Source of the DNA: Luteimonas sp. 9C
GTDB lineage: Bacteria; Pseudomonadota; Gammaproteobacteria; Xanthomonadales; Xanthomonadaceae
Direction of reading: 5' to 3'
NCBI RefSeq assembly: GCF_902506295.1
Contig: NZ_LR733312.1
Coordinates: forward strand, 2,514,759-2,578,758
DNA length: 64,000 nucleotides
The translations under genes and the position numbers were made by a program. Below the pieces are notes generated by a model. The model was given only the letters and a program-made list of their open reading frames with translations, was not told the DNA's origin and searched no databases. Below, one piece after another: positions 53,871 through 62,820 of the stretch; the stretch's first letter is position 1, and each line of letters starts with the position of its first letter.

Positions 53871-54029
53871 ATGCTTCGTTATGCCGTTATCTTTCTTGTC
53901 GTCGCCATCATCGCCGGTGTCCTCGGCTTCAGTGGTGTCGCAGGCGCCGCCACCAACATCGCCTGGATTCTCTTCGTCGTGTTCCTGATTCTGGCGGTGA
54001 TCTCGATGCTGCGTGGCCGTCGACCGTAA
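53871..54029 (+). CDS. DUF1328 small membrane protein (YtjA-like)
   Basis: A 52-residue protein starting [16 protein letters not shown], made of two membrane helices separated by [14 protein letters not shown], and a short basic tail RGRRP. This is the DUF1328 signature. AGGAGA lies seven bases before the ATG and a strong terminator follows. Family members are often stress-induced; the role is unknown. Confidence 0.88.
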   Translation: MLRYAVIFLVVAIIAGVLGFSGVAGAATNIAWILFVVFLILAVISMLRGRRP

Positions 54030-54052
54030 CGCCCGCACCTCGATGTGACGCG

Positions 54053-54080
54053 AAACGCCCGCCCTTTCGGCGGGCGTTTT
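54053..54080 (+). terminator. Terminator after the DUF1328 gene
   Basis: AAACGCCCGCC/GGCGGGCGTTT with a CTTTC loop ends in four Ts. Confidence 0.9.
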
Positions 54081-54167
54081 GCTGTGTGCCGCGGGCACCC
54101 GACGCACATGTCGGGTGCGCATGCGCGATGACGCCGGCCGTGCGGAATCGGCCGCTACAATGCGGCC

Positions 54168-54812
54168 ATGGCCGGACTCCTACCCTCTCCCTTCGCGGCG
54201 CTCAAGCCGATCGCCGGACGCGCGCTCGAGACCGCGCTCAACCAGGCGCTCGCGCTGGATGCCGACACGCGCGCCGCGCTCGCCGGACTCGACGGGCAGC
54301 GCATCGCGCTGACCCTCGCCTCGCCCCCACTGGCGCTGGAACTGCGCGTCGACGGCGAGCGCCTGCGGGTCGGTCCGGTCGACGAGGCCGTCGAACCCGA
54401 TCTCGCCGTGCGCACGACGATCGCCGGCGTGCTGTCGCAACTGCCGTTCCTGCGCCGCGACGATGCACCGCCGATCGGCAAGGTGCGGGTCTCGGGCGAC
54501 GCCGAGCTCGCGCGCCGGTTGCAGACGCTCGCGGGGCGGTTCGATCCCGACTGGCAGAAGCCGTTCGTGGCGGTATTCGGCGAGGTCATCGGCGTGCAGG
54601 TCGCGAATGCGTTCGCGAGCGCGCTGCAGCAGGCGCAGGGCCTGGGGCGCACGCTGACCGAGAGCGCGGTGGACTACGTGACCGAGGAATCGCGCGACGT
54701 GCTCGGCCGCGACGAACTCGAGGCCTTCAACGACGACGTCGACGTGCTGCGCGACGATGTCGAGCGGCTCGCGGCGCGTGTGGCGCGCCTGTCGCGCGGT
54801 CCGTCCGCATGA
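54168..54812 (+). CDS. ubiJ: Ubiquinone biosynthesis accessory factor UbiJ
   Basis: SCP2-domain lipid-binding protein (214 residues) of the ubiquinone biosynthesis complex. The N-terminal SCP2 part has [16 protein letters not shown] and [10 protein letters not shown]; the C-terminal half is helical, ending in a coiled coil ([19 protein letters not shown]). It overlaps ubiB by four bases. The ubiE gene that often precedes it is absent here. Confidence 0.9.
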   Translation: MAGLLPSPFAALKPIAGRALETALNQALALDADTRAALAGLDGQRIALTLASPPLALELRVDGERLRVGPVDEAVEPDLAVRTTIAGVLSQLPFLRRDDAPPIGKVRVSGDAELARRLQTLAGRFDPDWQKPFVAVFGEVIGVQVANAFASALQQAQGLGRTLTESAVDYVTEESRDVLGRDELEAFNDDVDVLRDDVERLAARVARLSRGPSA

Positions 54813-56497
54813 AGGGCGTGTTGCGTGCCTCGCGCATCGGCCGCGTGCTGTTGCGCTATCGCCTCGACGATCTCTTCGACGGCACGCCGGCCGAGCGCTG
54901 GCTCAAGCTCGCGCGCCCGTTCGTGCCGCGGGCCTCGGCCGACATCGCCGCGCAGTCGCGTGGGGCGCGCCTGCGTCTGGCGTTGCAGGAACTCGGGCCG
55001 ATCTTCGTCAAGTTCGGGCAGATCCTTTCGACCCGTCGCGATCTCGTGCCGCCCGACATCGTCGACGATCTCGCCCTGCTGCAGGACCGCGTACTGCCGT
55101 TCGACGGCGCCCAGGCGCAGGCGATCATCGAGCGCGAGCTCGGCATGCCGATCGCGCAGGCGTTCGAGGCCTTCGACACCACGCCGCTCGCGTCGGCCTC
55201 GATCGCCCAGGTGCATGCGGCGACGCTGCCCGCCGACGACCGCAATCCGCGCCGCGAGGTCGTGGTCAAGGTGCTGCGCCCCACCATCGAGAAGCAGATC
55301 GCCGCCGACGTTGCGCTGCTGAAGAATCTCGCCGCGCTGGTCGACCGCACCCATCCCAACGCCGACAAGATCCGCCCGCGCGAAGTCGTGGCCGAGATCG
55401 AGAACACGCTGGCCGCCGAACTCGACCTGCAGCGCGAAGGAGCGAACGCCTCGGTGCTGCGCCGGTTCTGGACCGGCTCGCAGGATCTCTACGTGCCGGC
55501 GCCTGTGTGGGAACGCACGACGCAGCGCGTACTCACGCTGGAGCGCGTGCACGGCATTCCCAGCGACGACATCGTCGCGCTCGACGCCGCCGGCATCGAC
55601 CGCAAGGCGCTCGCGGCCAAGGGCGTGCGCGTGTTCTACACGCAGGTGTTCCGCGACAACTTCTTCCACGCCGATGCGCACGCCGGCAACATCTGGGTGG
55701 CTCCGGACCGCAAGACCAATCCGCGCTTCATCGCGCTGGATTTCGGGATCATGGGCCAGCTCTCGCGCGAGGATCAGTACTACCTCGCCGAGAACTTCAT
55801 GGCGATCTTCCGCCAGGACTACCGGCGCATCGCCGAGCTGCACATCCAGGCCGGCTGGATGCCCGGGCACATCCGCATCGACGAACTCGAAGCCGCCGTG
55901 CGTTCGGTCTGCGAGCCGTACTTCACCCGGCCGCTGTCGGAGATCTCGCTCGGCGAAGTGCTCGGCAAGCTGTTCCGCACCGCGCAGCGCTACCAGCTGA
56001 CCCTGCAGCCGCAGTTGATCCTGCTGCAGAAGACGTTGCTGAGCATCGAGGGCATCGGTCGTCTGCTCGATCCCAAGCTCGACATCTGGGCCGTCGCCCG
56101 GCCGGTGCTCGAACGCATCCTCGTCGAGCGTTACAGCCCGCAGCGACTCGGCCGTGAATTCCGCGACCGTCTGCCGGAACTGATCACCCAGGCGCCGGAC
56201 ATGCCGCGCCTGCTGCACGGCTGGCTCAAGCAGCAGGTCGAAGGCCGCCACGAACTGCGCATGCGTTCCGACGATCTCGCCGCGCTCACCGCGACGATGC
56301 AGGGCATGCAGAAGCGCATGGTCGCCGCGATCCTCGGCGTCGGCCTGCTGATCGTCGCTGCGGTGCTGTACGCGCTGGAAGCGGGTGGCCCGAGTTTCGT
56401 CGGCCTGCCGGTCGCGACCTGGGTCGCCGGTGTCGGCGGGCTGTGGGCGCTGCTGGCGGCCTGGCCGCGGCGGTCGCCGGTGCATCTGCGGGATTGA
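54809..56497 (+). CDS. ubiB: Ubiquinone biosynthesis ATPase/kinase-like protein UbiB
   Basis: Atypical kinase-like ATPase of the UbiB/ADCK family, needed for coenzyme Q synthesis. The 562 residues include the family KxGQ motif (Lys68 to Gln71 in [16 protein letters not shown]), the Ala-rich loop region [11 protein letters not shown], the catalytic [10 protein letters not shown] and the LDFGIMG metal motif. Two C-terminal membrane helices (about 505-550) anchor it. The start overlaps ubiJ (ATGA). Confidence 0.96.
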   Translation: MKGVLRASRIGRVLLRYRLDDLFDGTPAERWLKLARPFVPRASADIAAQSRGARLRLALQELGPIFVKFGQILSTRRDLVPPDIVDDLALLQDRVLPFDGAQAQAIIERELGMPIAQAFEAFDTTPLASASIAQVHAATLPADDRNPRREVVVKVLRPTIEKQIAADVALLKNLAALVDRTHPNADKIRPREVVAEIENTLAAELDLQREGANASVLRRFWTGSQDLYVPAPVWERTTQRVLTLERVHGIPSDDIVALDAAGIDRKALAAKGVRVFYTQVFRDNFFHADAHAGNIWVAPDRKTNPRFIALDFGIMGQLSREDQYYLAENFMAIFRQDYRRIAELHIQAGWMPGHIRIDELEAAVRSVCEPYFTRPLSEISLGEVLGKLFRTAQRYQLTLQPQLILLQKTLLSIEGIGRLLDPKLDIWAVARPVLERILVERYSPQRLGREFRDRLPELITQAPDMPRLLHGWLKQQVEGRHELRMRSDDLAALTATMQGMQKRMVAAILGVGLLIVAAVLYALEAGGPSFVGLPVATWVAGVGGLWALLAAWPRRSPVHLRD

Positions 56498-56508
56498 GCG
56501 CTCTGAAG

Positions 56509-56660
56509 CCCTCCCCCGTCTACGGGGGAGGGTGGGGTGGGGGCAATCCGTCAGCGCTGGCGATATCAGGATCGAGCGATGGATCGACGTGTCGCCCGGA
56601 TCACTTCGACGCGTGCGGAACGTTCGCCCCACCCAACCCTCCCCCGCACGCGGGGGAGGG
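56509..56660. repeat. Paired-hairpin repeat between ubiB and the ECF sigma gene
   Basis: Two near-identical hairpins with the same stem, CCCTCCCCCG/CGGGGGAGGG, lie at 56509-56532 and 56637-56660. The inner flanks GGTGGGGTGGGGGC and CGCCCCACCC pair imperfectly with each other, so the whole element is an inverted repeat about 150 bp long. It separates convergent genes and probably serves as a two-way terminator. Confidence 0.72.
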
Positions 56661-56661
56661 C

Positions 56662-57942
56662 TCAAGCGGACTCCTTCGTCCGACATTCCGTCGCACGCGT
56701 ACCGAGCCAGTCCCGCTCGCGTGGATTGCGCGCCAGCGAGGCCGCGCGTTCGAACGCATCCGCCGCCTCCGCGTGCCGCCCGAGTTTCGCCAGCAGGTCG
56801 CCGCGCACGCCCGGCAGCAGGTGGTAGCCGGCCAGCGTGTCGTCGTCCGCCAGGGCGTCGACCAGCGGCAATGCCGCGGCGGGCCCTGCGGCCATGCCGA
56901 TCGCGACCGCGCGGTTGAGCGCCACCACCGGCGATCCGGTCAGCGCCAGCAGATGTCCGTAGAGCGCTGCGATGCGCGCCCAGTCGGTCTCTCCGGCGCC
57001 GGACGCGCGCGCGTGGCAGGCGGCGATGGCGGCCTGCAGTTCATAGCCGCCCGGCGGCGCGGGGCCGCGCGCGGTCCGTGCCCGCGCCAGCGACGCGAGG
57101 CCGGTGTCGATCAGTCCACGATCCCAGCGCGTGCGGTCCTGGTCGGGCAACAGCACCGGCCGACCGTTGGCATCGGTACGTGCAGCGAGCCGCGAGGCCT
57201 GCAGCGCCATCAGTGCCAGCAGCGCATGCACGTCGGCTTCGCGCGGCATCAGCGTCGCCAGCACGCGCGCCAGCCGCAGGGCGTCGGCGCACAGGTCCGG
57301 CCGCGCCCAGTCGTCGCCGCTGCTCGCGGCATGACCTTCGTTGAACACCAGATACAGCACATGCAGGACCGCCGACAGGCGCGCCGGCAGATCGGCGCGC
57401 TGCGGCACTTCGAACGGTGTGCCGGCGTTCGCGATGGTCTTCTTGGCGCGGACGATGCGCTGGGCGATCGTCGCTTCGGGCACCAGAAACGCACGCGCGA
57501 TCTCGTCCGTGGTCAGGCCGCCGACCAGGCGCAGCGTCAGCGCCACCTGCGATTCGAGCGTCAGCGCGGGATGGCAGGCGACGAACATCAGCCGCAGCAC
57601 GTCGTCGCCGATCACGTCGTCGAGTGTGTCCTGCGCGCGCGCATCGGATTCGCGCTGCGCCTGCTCGATCTCGCGTGCGAGTTCGGCGTGGTGCGCGTCG
57701 AGGCGCTGGCCACGTCGCAGACGGTCGATGCCGCGGTTACGCGCGGTGGTCATCAGCCACGCGCCCGGATTGTCGGGCAGGCCGTCCCGCGGCCAGCGTT
57801 CGAGCGCGGCGACCAGGGCGTCCTGGGCGAGCTCCTCGGCGAGGTCGAGATCGCGCACCACGCGCATCAGGCCGCCGATGATCTTCGGCACCTCGTCGCG
57901 CCAGAGCGTCTCGATCGTGCGGTGCAGGGCGGCCGTGTCCAT
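56662..57942 (-). CDS. ECF-type sigma factor with C-terminal extension (ECF42-like)
   Basis: An RNA polymerase sigma-70 family protein of 426 residues. The sigma2 region shows LAEELAQDALVAALERWPRDGLPDNPGAWLMTTARNRGIDRLRR-like sequence (about 33-76) and the sigma4 region has LRLVGGLTTDEIARAFLVPEATIAQRIVRAKK-like sequence (about 140-172). A long helical, TPR-like C-terminal extension of about 240 residues follows. That size and extension match the ECF42 group, usually found with DGPF-domain proteins and no classical anti-sigma factor. The start at 57942 is preferred; 57960 is possible. Two VOC-fold genes lie upstream in the same direction. Confidence 0.86.
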   Translation of the reverse strand: MDTAALHRTIETLWRDEVPKIIGGLMRVVRDLDLAEELAQDALVAALERWPRDGLPDNPGAWLMTTARNRGIDRLRRGQRLDAHHAELAREIEQAQRESDARAQDTLDDVIGDDVLRLMFVACHPALTLESQVALTLRLVGGLTTDEIARAFLVPEATIAQRIVRAKKTIANAGTPFEVPQRADLPARLSAVLHVLYLVFNEGHAASSGDDWARPDLCADALRLARVLATLMPREADVHALLALMALQASRLAARTDANGRPVLLPDQDRTRWDRGLIDTGLASLARARTARGPAPPGGYELQAAIAACHARASGAGETDWARIAALYGHLLALTGSPVVALNRAVAIGMAAGPAAALPLVDALADDDTLAGYHLLPGVRGDLLAKLGRHAEAADAFERAASLARNPRERDWLGTRATECRTKESA

Positions 57943-58034
57943 GGGCGCCGATGACAGCATCCCGCACCCCGCCGGGCAAGCCGCACTGCGGCGCTGGCGT
58001 GCAACGCGCGGCGGCGACGTGCACGGGGCCGCGC

Positions 58035-58442
58035 TCACGCCGCGGAGAACGCGGCCGGATCCATGTACATCACTTCCCACAGCTGTCCGTCGGGATCCTC
58101 GAACGCGTGCTGGTACATGAAGCCGTGGTCGACCGGCGCGCCGGGCACCGTGCCGCCGGCGGCACGCGCCCGCGAGACGATCGCATCGACCGAGGCGCGG
58201 TCGGGCTGCGACAGCGCGATGATCGCGCCGACATGGGCCGGCGCCCCCAGCGGCTTGCGGGTGAAGGTCTGGAAGAACGGGCGGACCAGCAGCATGACGA
58301 AGCTGTCTTCGCCGATGATCATCGCGGTCGCGTTGTCGTCGGTGAACCGCGGGTCGAAGGCGAAGCCGAGCGCGGTGAAGAACCGCACGCTGCGGTCGAG
58401 GTCTTCGACCGGGAGATTCACGTAGATCTGGGGACGGTGCAT
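58035..58442 (-). CDS. VOC-family (glyoxalase-fold) protein
   Basis: A 135-residue protein with IYVNLPVEDLDRSVRFFTALGF at the N-terminus and the C-terminal FEDPDGQLWEVMYMD, both usual for vicinal-oxygen-chelate proteins. Possible roles are glyoxalase, antibiotic binding or an uncharacterised enzyme. It lies between the PhnB-like gene and the ECF sigma gene, all on the minus strand. Confidence 0.86.
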   Translation of the reverse strand: MHRPQIYVNLPVEDLDRSVRFFTALGFAFDPRFTDDNATAMIIGEDSFVMLLVRPFFQTFTRKPLGAPAHVGAIIALSQPDRASVDAIVSRARAAGGTVPGAPVDHGFMYQHAFEDPDGQLWEVMYMDPAAFSAA

Positions 58443-58477
58443 GGCGGGGTTCCTGTGCAGTGGACGAGGCGGACGAC

Positions 58478-58891
58478 TCAGCAGCCCTGTTTCGAACGCA
58501 TGACCATCCAGCCGGTGCCGAAGCGGTCGACGACCATGCCGAACCGGTGCGCGAAGAAGGTGTCCGTCATCGCGACACGCACGTCGCCGCCTTCGGACAG
58601 CGCGGCGAAGATGCGCTCGGCATCCGCGTCGGTGTCCACGCCCAGATTGACGAACGCGTGCGGCGCGGCCGGCAGCGGCATGCCCGGCGGCACGTCGGAG
58701 GCCATCAGGAATTGCGCGCCGATCGGCAGATGGCCGTACATGATCCGCTCGGGTGCCGGCACCGCGCCGTCCGGCGGTGGCGGCCCGTCGGCATAGGACA
58801 TCAGCATGAGCGCGCCGCCCAGCAGCGCGGCATAGGCCTGTAGGGCCTCCGCGCAGCGGCCGTCGAAATACAGGTAGGGATCGATACGCAT
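58478..58891 (-). CDS. PhnB-like VOC-family protein
   Basis: A 137-residue protein beginning MRIDPYLYFDGRCAEALQAY, with the DUF1428/PhnB-type features HLPIGAQFLMASD and the C-terminal DTFFAHRFGMVVDRFGTGWMV. PhnB-like proteins are VOC-fold and mostly uncharacterised. It is 35 bp from the next VOC gene and probably cotranscribed with it and the ECF sigma gene. Confidence 0.86.
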   Translation of the reverse strand: MRIDPYLYFDGRCAEALQAYAALLGGALMLMSYADGPPPPDGAVPAPERIMYGHLPIGAQFLMASDVPPGMPLPAAPHAFVNLGVDTDADAERIFAALSEGGDVRVAMTDTFFAHRFGMVVDRFGTGWMVMRSKQGC

Positions 58892-59043
58892 CGGGGTGTC
58901 CTCGCAGGGCCGCCGGCGGGCGGTGTCACGGGTACGACGTTGCCGGATGCCGGAAATCGACATCGCGTCGCGCACCGCCCACACGAGGCCTTCCGCCGCC
59001 GCCCGTTACGCTGGCTGGTCCGTTCCGCACCGAGGAGACGCCG

Positions 59044-59868
59044 ATGCGCCGCCCCCTGATGTTGCTGTTGCCGCTTGCCCTGGCCGCCTGCGGCGGCTCC
59101 ACGCCGCCGAACCCTGCGGACGCGGCGCCGGCGCAGGCCGCTGCCGACGCCATTCCGGATGCGGCGCCGGCCGATCATGCGGCCACGCTCGAGGCCTACC
59201 ACTGGCGTCTGCTCGAGGCGACCACCGGTCGCGGCGCCCGCATCGACGCGTTGCTCGACGGCGAGGGCGACGCCCTGCAGCTGGACTTCGCCGACGGCGG
59301 CCTGCGCGTGTCGAATGCCTGCAACCACATGGGTGCGAACGTGACGCTGGACGACGACCGTCTGACCGTCGACCAGGTGATCTCGACGCTGATGGCCTGC
59401 ACCGATCCGCAGCTGACCGCGCGTGAGCGCGAGATCGGCCAGCGCCTGCCCGGCACGCACCGCGTCGCGCTGACCGCCGGCACGCCGCCCCGGCTCACGT
59501 TGCACCTGCAGACCGGCGATGTGCTCGCGTTCGAAGGCGCGCCGACGCCCGCCACCCGTTACGGCGGCGACGGCGAGACGGTGTTCCTCGAGGTCGCCCC
59601 CGAGCGCATGGCCTGCAGCCACCCGCTGATGCCCGACCATCGCTGCCTGCAGACGCGCGAGGTGCAGTACGACGACGAAGGCGTGCGTTCGCCGGGCGAT
59701 GCCGAGTGGGCTCCGATGTACCAGGACATCGAAGGCTTCACGTTCGAGGACGGCGTGCGCACCGTGCTGCGCGTGCAGCGGTTCGACGTGACCGACCCAC
59801 CGGCCGATGCGCCGTCGCAGGCGTATGTGCTGGACATGGTGGTGGAGTCGGAGCGCGTGGCGCGCTGA
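59044..59868 (+). CDS. META/DUF4377-domain lipoprotein
   Basis: A 274-residue lipoprotein (lipobox LALAAC). After an Ala/Pro-rich linker, a META (HslJ-like) domain runs from about residue 48 to 160 with YHWRLLEATTGRGARI and VSNACNHMGANV. A second domain from about 175 contains FLEVAPERMACSHPLMPDHRCLQTREVQYDDEGV and resembles DUF4377. This two-domain layout is known from envelope heat-shock or motility-related lipoproteins; the function is unclear. Divergent from the VOC gene. Confidence 0.82.
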   Translation: MRRPLMLLLPLALAACGGSTPPNPADAAPAQAAADAIPDAAPADHAATLEAYHWRLLEATTGRGARIDALLDGEGDALQLDFADGGLRVSNACNHMGANVTLDDDRLTVDQVISTLMACTDPQLTAREREIGQRLPGTHRVALTAGTPPRLTLHLQTGDVLAFEGAPTPATRYGGDGETVFLEVAPERMACSHPLMPDHRCLQTREVQYDDEGVRSPGDAEWAPMYQDIEGFTFEDGVRTVLRVQRFDVTDPPADAPSQAYVLDMVVESERVAR

Positions 59869-59910
59869 CGCGCGGCAGTCGGTCCTGGCGGCGACCTGCT
59901 GCCCGCACAC

Positions 59911-59930
59911 CGCCCCTCTCCCGGTGGGAG
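59911..59930. terminator. Hairpin between convergent META and PEBP genes
   Basis: CCCTCTCCC and GGGAGAGG pair around a short GGT-type loop in the 122-bp gap between the two convergent genes. It resembles the hairpin at 22392-22410. Confidence 0.5.
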
Positions 59931-59990
59931 AGGAGCGATCCGTTTCATGCGACGTGACGGCGACGATAGCAGTCGCAACGCCGACCAGGA

Positions 59991-60608
59991 TCAGGGCTTG
60001 GCCGCCTCCGGATGCAGCGCGTAGCTGCCCCAGGTCGTGGTTTCGGCCAGCACGTGGCCCTGCACCGCACGCAGCACGTCGTTCGCGGTGAAGCGCTCGG
60101 GCACGTCGAGCGTCGCGACGTCGAGCGCGAACAGCCGGAAGAAGTAGCGGTGCGTGCGCAGGTCGTTCGGCGGCGGATACGGGCCGTCGTAGCCGAACCA
60201 GTCGCCGGCCAGATCCTTGTCGCCGGCGAACCAGCCGGTGTAGTCGTTGAGGCCCTGGCGGGCGCCGTCGGGACCCGGCGGCCGGCGCTTGCCGCCCTGG
60301 GTCACGCCATCGCTGGCGCTGCCTTCGGCGATCGTGCGCAGGCCGGCCGGCAGATCGACGACCGCCCAGTGCACGAAGGAGCCGCGCGGGTGTTCGACCG
60401 GAATCTCGACGCCGGCCTTGCCGACGAGTGACGGATCGGTCGGCGCGTCGGGATCCAGGCACAGCAGCGCGAAGGACTGCGTGCCGGCGGGCACGTCGTC
60501 CCAGGCGAGATGCGGATTGCGGTTGCCGCCGAAGCCGTCGGCGGTGCCGACGGCGAACGTGGCCGCGATCGGCTGACCGTGTTCGAAACTGTCGCTGTGG
60601 AGTCGCAT
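59991..60608 (-). CDS. YbhB/YbcL-family phosphatidylethanolamine-binding-like protein
   Basis: A 205-residue protein of the PEBP superfamily. Signature segments: NRNPHLAWDDVPAGTQSFALLCLDPDAP, HWAVVDLP and a late YDGPYPPPNDLRTHRYFFRLFALD-like stretch (about 143-166). No signal peptide, so likely cytoplasmic. The function of bacterial members is uncertain (kinase or protease inhibition has been proposed). It lies 22 bp downstream of the TPR/sulfotransferase-like gene in the same direction. Confidence 0.9.
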   Translation of the reverse strand: MRLHSDSFEHGQPIAATFAVGTADGFGGNRNPHLAWDDVPAGTQSFALLCLDPDAPTDPSLVGKAGVEIPVEHPRGSFVHWAVVDLPAGLRTIAEGSASDGVTQGGKRRPPGPDGARQGLNDYTGWFAGDKDLAGDWFGYDGPYPPPNDLRTHRYFFRLFALDVATLDVPERFTANDVLRAVQGHVLAETTTWGSYALHPEAAKP

Positions 60609-60630
60609 GGTGTCTCCGCAAAAAAGAGGA

Positions 60631-62703
60631 TCAGTCCTGACGGTAGCCCAGGCGCACCGCGACCGGCGTCAGCGTGGCGAACGGTGCGGCCAGCGCCTCG
60701 CGATACGCGAGCCAGCGCCCGGCCGGAATGCGGTCGGGGCCCAGCAGCTCGCGCGGCGGGGTCGGGAACGCGGGCACGCCGAGTGCTTCTGCAAACCGCG
60801 CGGCCAGACGCTCGAGATCCTCGCCCGGCGCATCCGTGCGCACGACGGTGTGCGGAAACAGATCCTGCTCGATGATGTCGGCGATCTGCGCCAGGTGCGT
60901 GGCCAGCCACCGCGCGGCGTCGTCGGCATCGGTGACCCGCATCGCCATCGGCGCGCCGAAGGCCAGCCACTCGAGCAGCATGTCGCGCGGATCGCGCAGC
61001 GCGAACAGCAGACGCGCCTGCGGCAGTTGCGGGCGCAGCGCCAGCAGCCAGGCGTTGTCCCAGAACGGAATCCAGTCGATCACCGCGCCATCGGCGCCGA
61101 TGCCGCGCGCGGGCAGCTGCCCGCGCCAGCCGTCGGCGACCTGTTCGGCGGTGAACACGCCCTCGGCAAGACGCGCGGGCACGTTGGTGTCCTGGAACGG
61201 ATCCTGGACCGCGGACGAGAACCGGTCGCTGCGGAACTCCGGCAGCGCGCGCTGCAGCACGTTGGCGATGCGGTCGACCTGCGCGCCCGGCGCGCCGTAG
61301 AGGAACACGGCGGGCGCCCGTGCGCCCTCGGCGCTGGCCAGCTCGGGCCACTGCGCCGGCGCGGCGGTCGGCACCGGCGGCGGTCCCGCCTGCGCCGTGG
61401 CCTCGGCGGTCACCGCGCTCCACGTGGCGATCGCCTCCGCGGGTCGATCCGCCGCGTCCTGGGCCATGCCGATCCAGCGCTGCAGCAGCGGGCGCGCCTG
61501 GGCGCTGGCAGCCGGCAGCAGACCTTCGACGAACGTGATGGCCGCCGCGGGCTCGCGGTCCAGCAGGCGCCTGTAGATCAGTTCGTTGGCCTGGCCGTGG
61601 CCGGGCTCGATGGTGGCGATCCTGCGCGCGGTCGCTTCCGAGGCGTCGTGCGCGCCGGTGCCCGATTCCAGCGCGAGCTGCGCCTGCAGGGCCGGTAGAT
61701 GGTCGGGACGCGCCGCGTTCCAGCGCGCGACGACCGCAGCGGCGGCCTCGTCGCCGAATGCCTCCATCGCCAGGCGGGCGATCCACAGGTGATCCCACTG
61801 CGGATGCTGCGCCAGCGCGTCGTCGAGCGTGGTGCGGGTCTCGTCGGTGTTGCCGGTCGCTTCCCACAACAGCAGCACGCCGTTGGTGGCGCGGCGGGAA
61901 TCGGGGTGCGCGGCGAAGGCCGCCTGCAGCAGCGGCTTCGCACGGTCGAAGCGCTTGGCCTGCAGCTCGAGTTCGCCGGCGAAGGCCTGCAGCGAGGGGG
62001 TCGCGTGGGCCGGGTCGGCCAGCAGCACGGCGAGCTCGTCGGCCGCGTCGGCCGGGCGCCCCTGCTGCAGCAGGATCTGGGCGAGCAGGCCGTGCAGCTG
62101 CACCTGGCCGGTCTTCTCGATCAGGCGGCGGAACGACTGCTCGGCGAACGCGAAGTGCCCCTTGGCGAGATACGCGAATGCCAGCGCGCTGATCACCTGC
62201 AGATCGTCCGGCGCGCCCTTCGAGGCCGCGGACAGCAGTTTCAGCGCGCGGTCGTGGTCGTTGCGGCGCGAGGCGAGCACGCCTTCGAGCATCAGCGTCC
62301 AGGGATGTTCGGGCGCGACGCGCGCGGCCAGCTTCGTCTGCCGCTCGGCTTCGTCGAGATCCTTGCGGCCGATCGCCATCTGCGCCTGCACGACATACGC
62401 GCCGAACTGGTTGGGATCGAGCGCCACCGTCTGCGCCAACGCGGCCTGCGCGCCGGACACGTCTTGGGTGTCGAGCAGCATGCCGGCCCGCAGGAAGTGC
62501 AGCTCCGCGTCATCGGGCATCTGCGCGATCGCCGCATCGACCGTCTTCAGCGCGGCCTCGCGCTCGCCCACCGCACGGAACGCGAGCGCGGCGGCGCTCA
62601 GCGTCTGGATATCCGTCTGCCCGGCGGCCATCGCCTGGCGGGCGAGGGTGGCGGCTTCCGTGTTCGCGCCGCGGCGCAGGGCTTGGTAGATCGGTTGCGA
62701 CAT
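60631..62703 (-). CDS. TPR protein with C-terminal sulfotransferase-like domain
   Basis: A 690-residue protein from the ATG at 62703. The first ~430 residues are tetratricopeptide-like helical repeats (for example LHFLRAGMLLDTQDVSGAQAAL and LLAQILLQQGRPADAADEL). The last ~230 residues look like a sulfotransferase fold: a strand-loop AVFLYGAPGAQVDRIANVL in the place of the PAPS-phosphate loop and LLFALRDPRDMLLEWLAFG, the usual 3'-phosphate motif. The PAPS loop is atypical, so catalysis is uncertain. Similar proteins are widespread in xanthomonads. Confidence 0.78.
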   Translation of the reverse strand: MSQPIYQALRRGANTEAATLARQAMAAGQTDIQTLSAAALAFRAVGEREAALKTVDAAIAQMPDDAELHFLRAGMLLDTQDVSGAQAALAQTVALDPNQFGAYVVQAQMAIGRKDLDEAERQTKLAARVAPEHPWTLMLEGVLASRRNDHDRALKLLSAASKGAPDDLQVISALAFAYLAKGHFAFAEQSFRRLIEKTGQVQLHGLLAQILLQQGRPADAADELAVLLADPAHATPSLQAFAGELELQAKRFDRAKPLLQAAFAAHPDSRRATNGVLLLWEATGNTDETRTTLDDALAQHPQWDHLWIARLAMEAFGDEAAAAVVARWNAARPDHLPALQAQLALESGTGAHDASEATARRIATIEPGHGQANELIYRRLLDREPAAAITFVEGLLPAASAQARPLLQRWIGMAQDAADRPAEAIATWSAVTAEATAQAGPPPVPTAAPAQWPELASAEGARAPAVFLYGAPGAQVDRIANVLQRALPEFRSDRFSSAVQDPFQDTNVPARLAEGVFTAEQVADGWRGQLPARGIGADGAVIDWIPFWDNAWLLALRPQLPQARLLFALRDPRDMLLEWLAFGAPMAMRVTDADDAARWLATHLAQIADIIEQDLFPHTVVRTDAPGEDLERLAARFAEALGVPAFPTPPRELLGPDRIPAGRWLAYREALAAPFATLTPVAVRLGYRQD

Positions 62704-62820
62704 GCTGGATATCCGGGCGCGAAGCCGACGAACGGCAAGGCCGGGCATTGTAGCGGGCGGGGTGACGCAGGCTGGACGTGCGGCGGTCGCGGCTGCGCCG
62801 GAACAGCGGCCGCACCCGGC

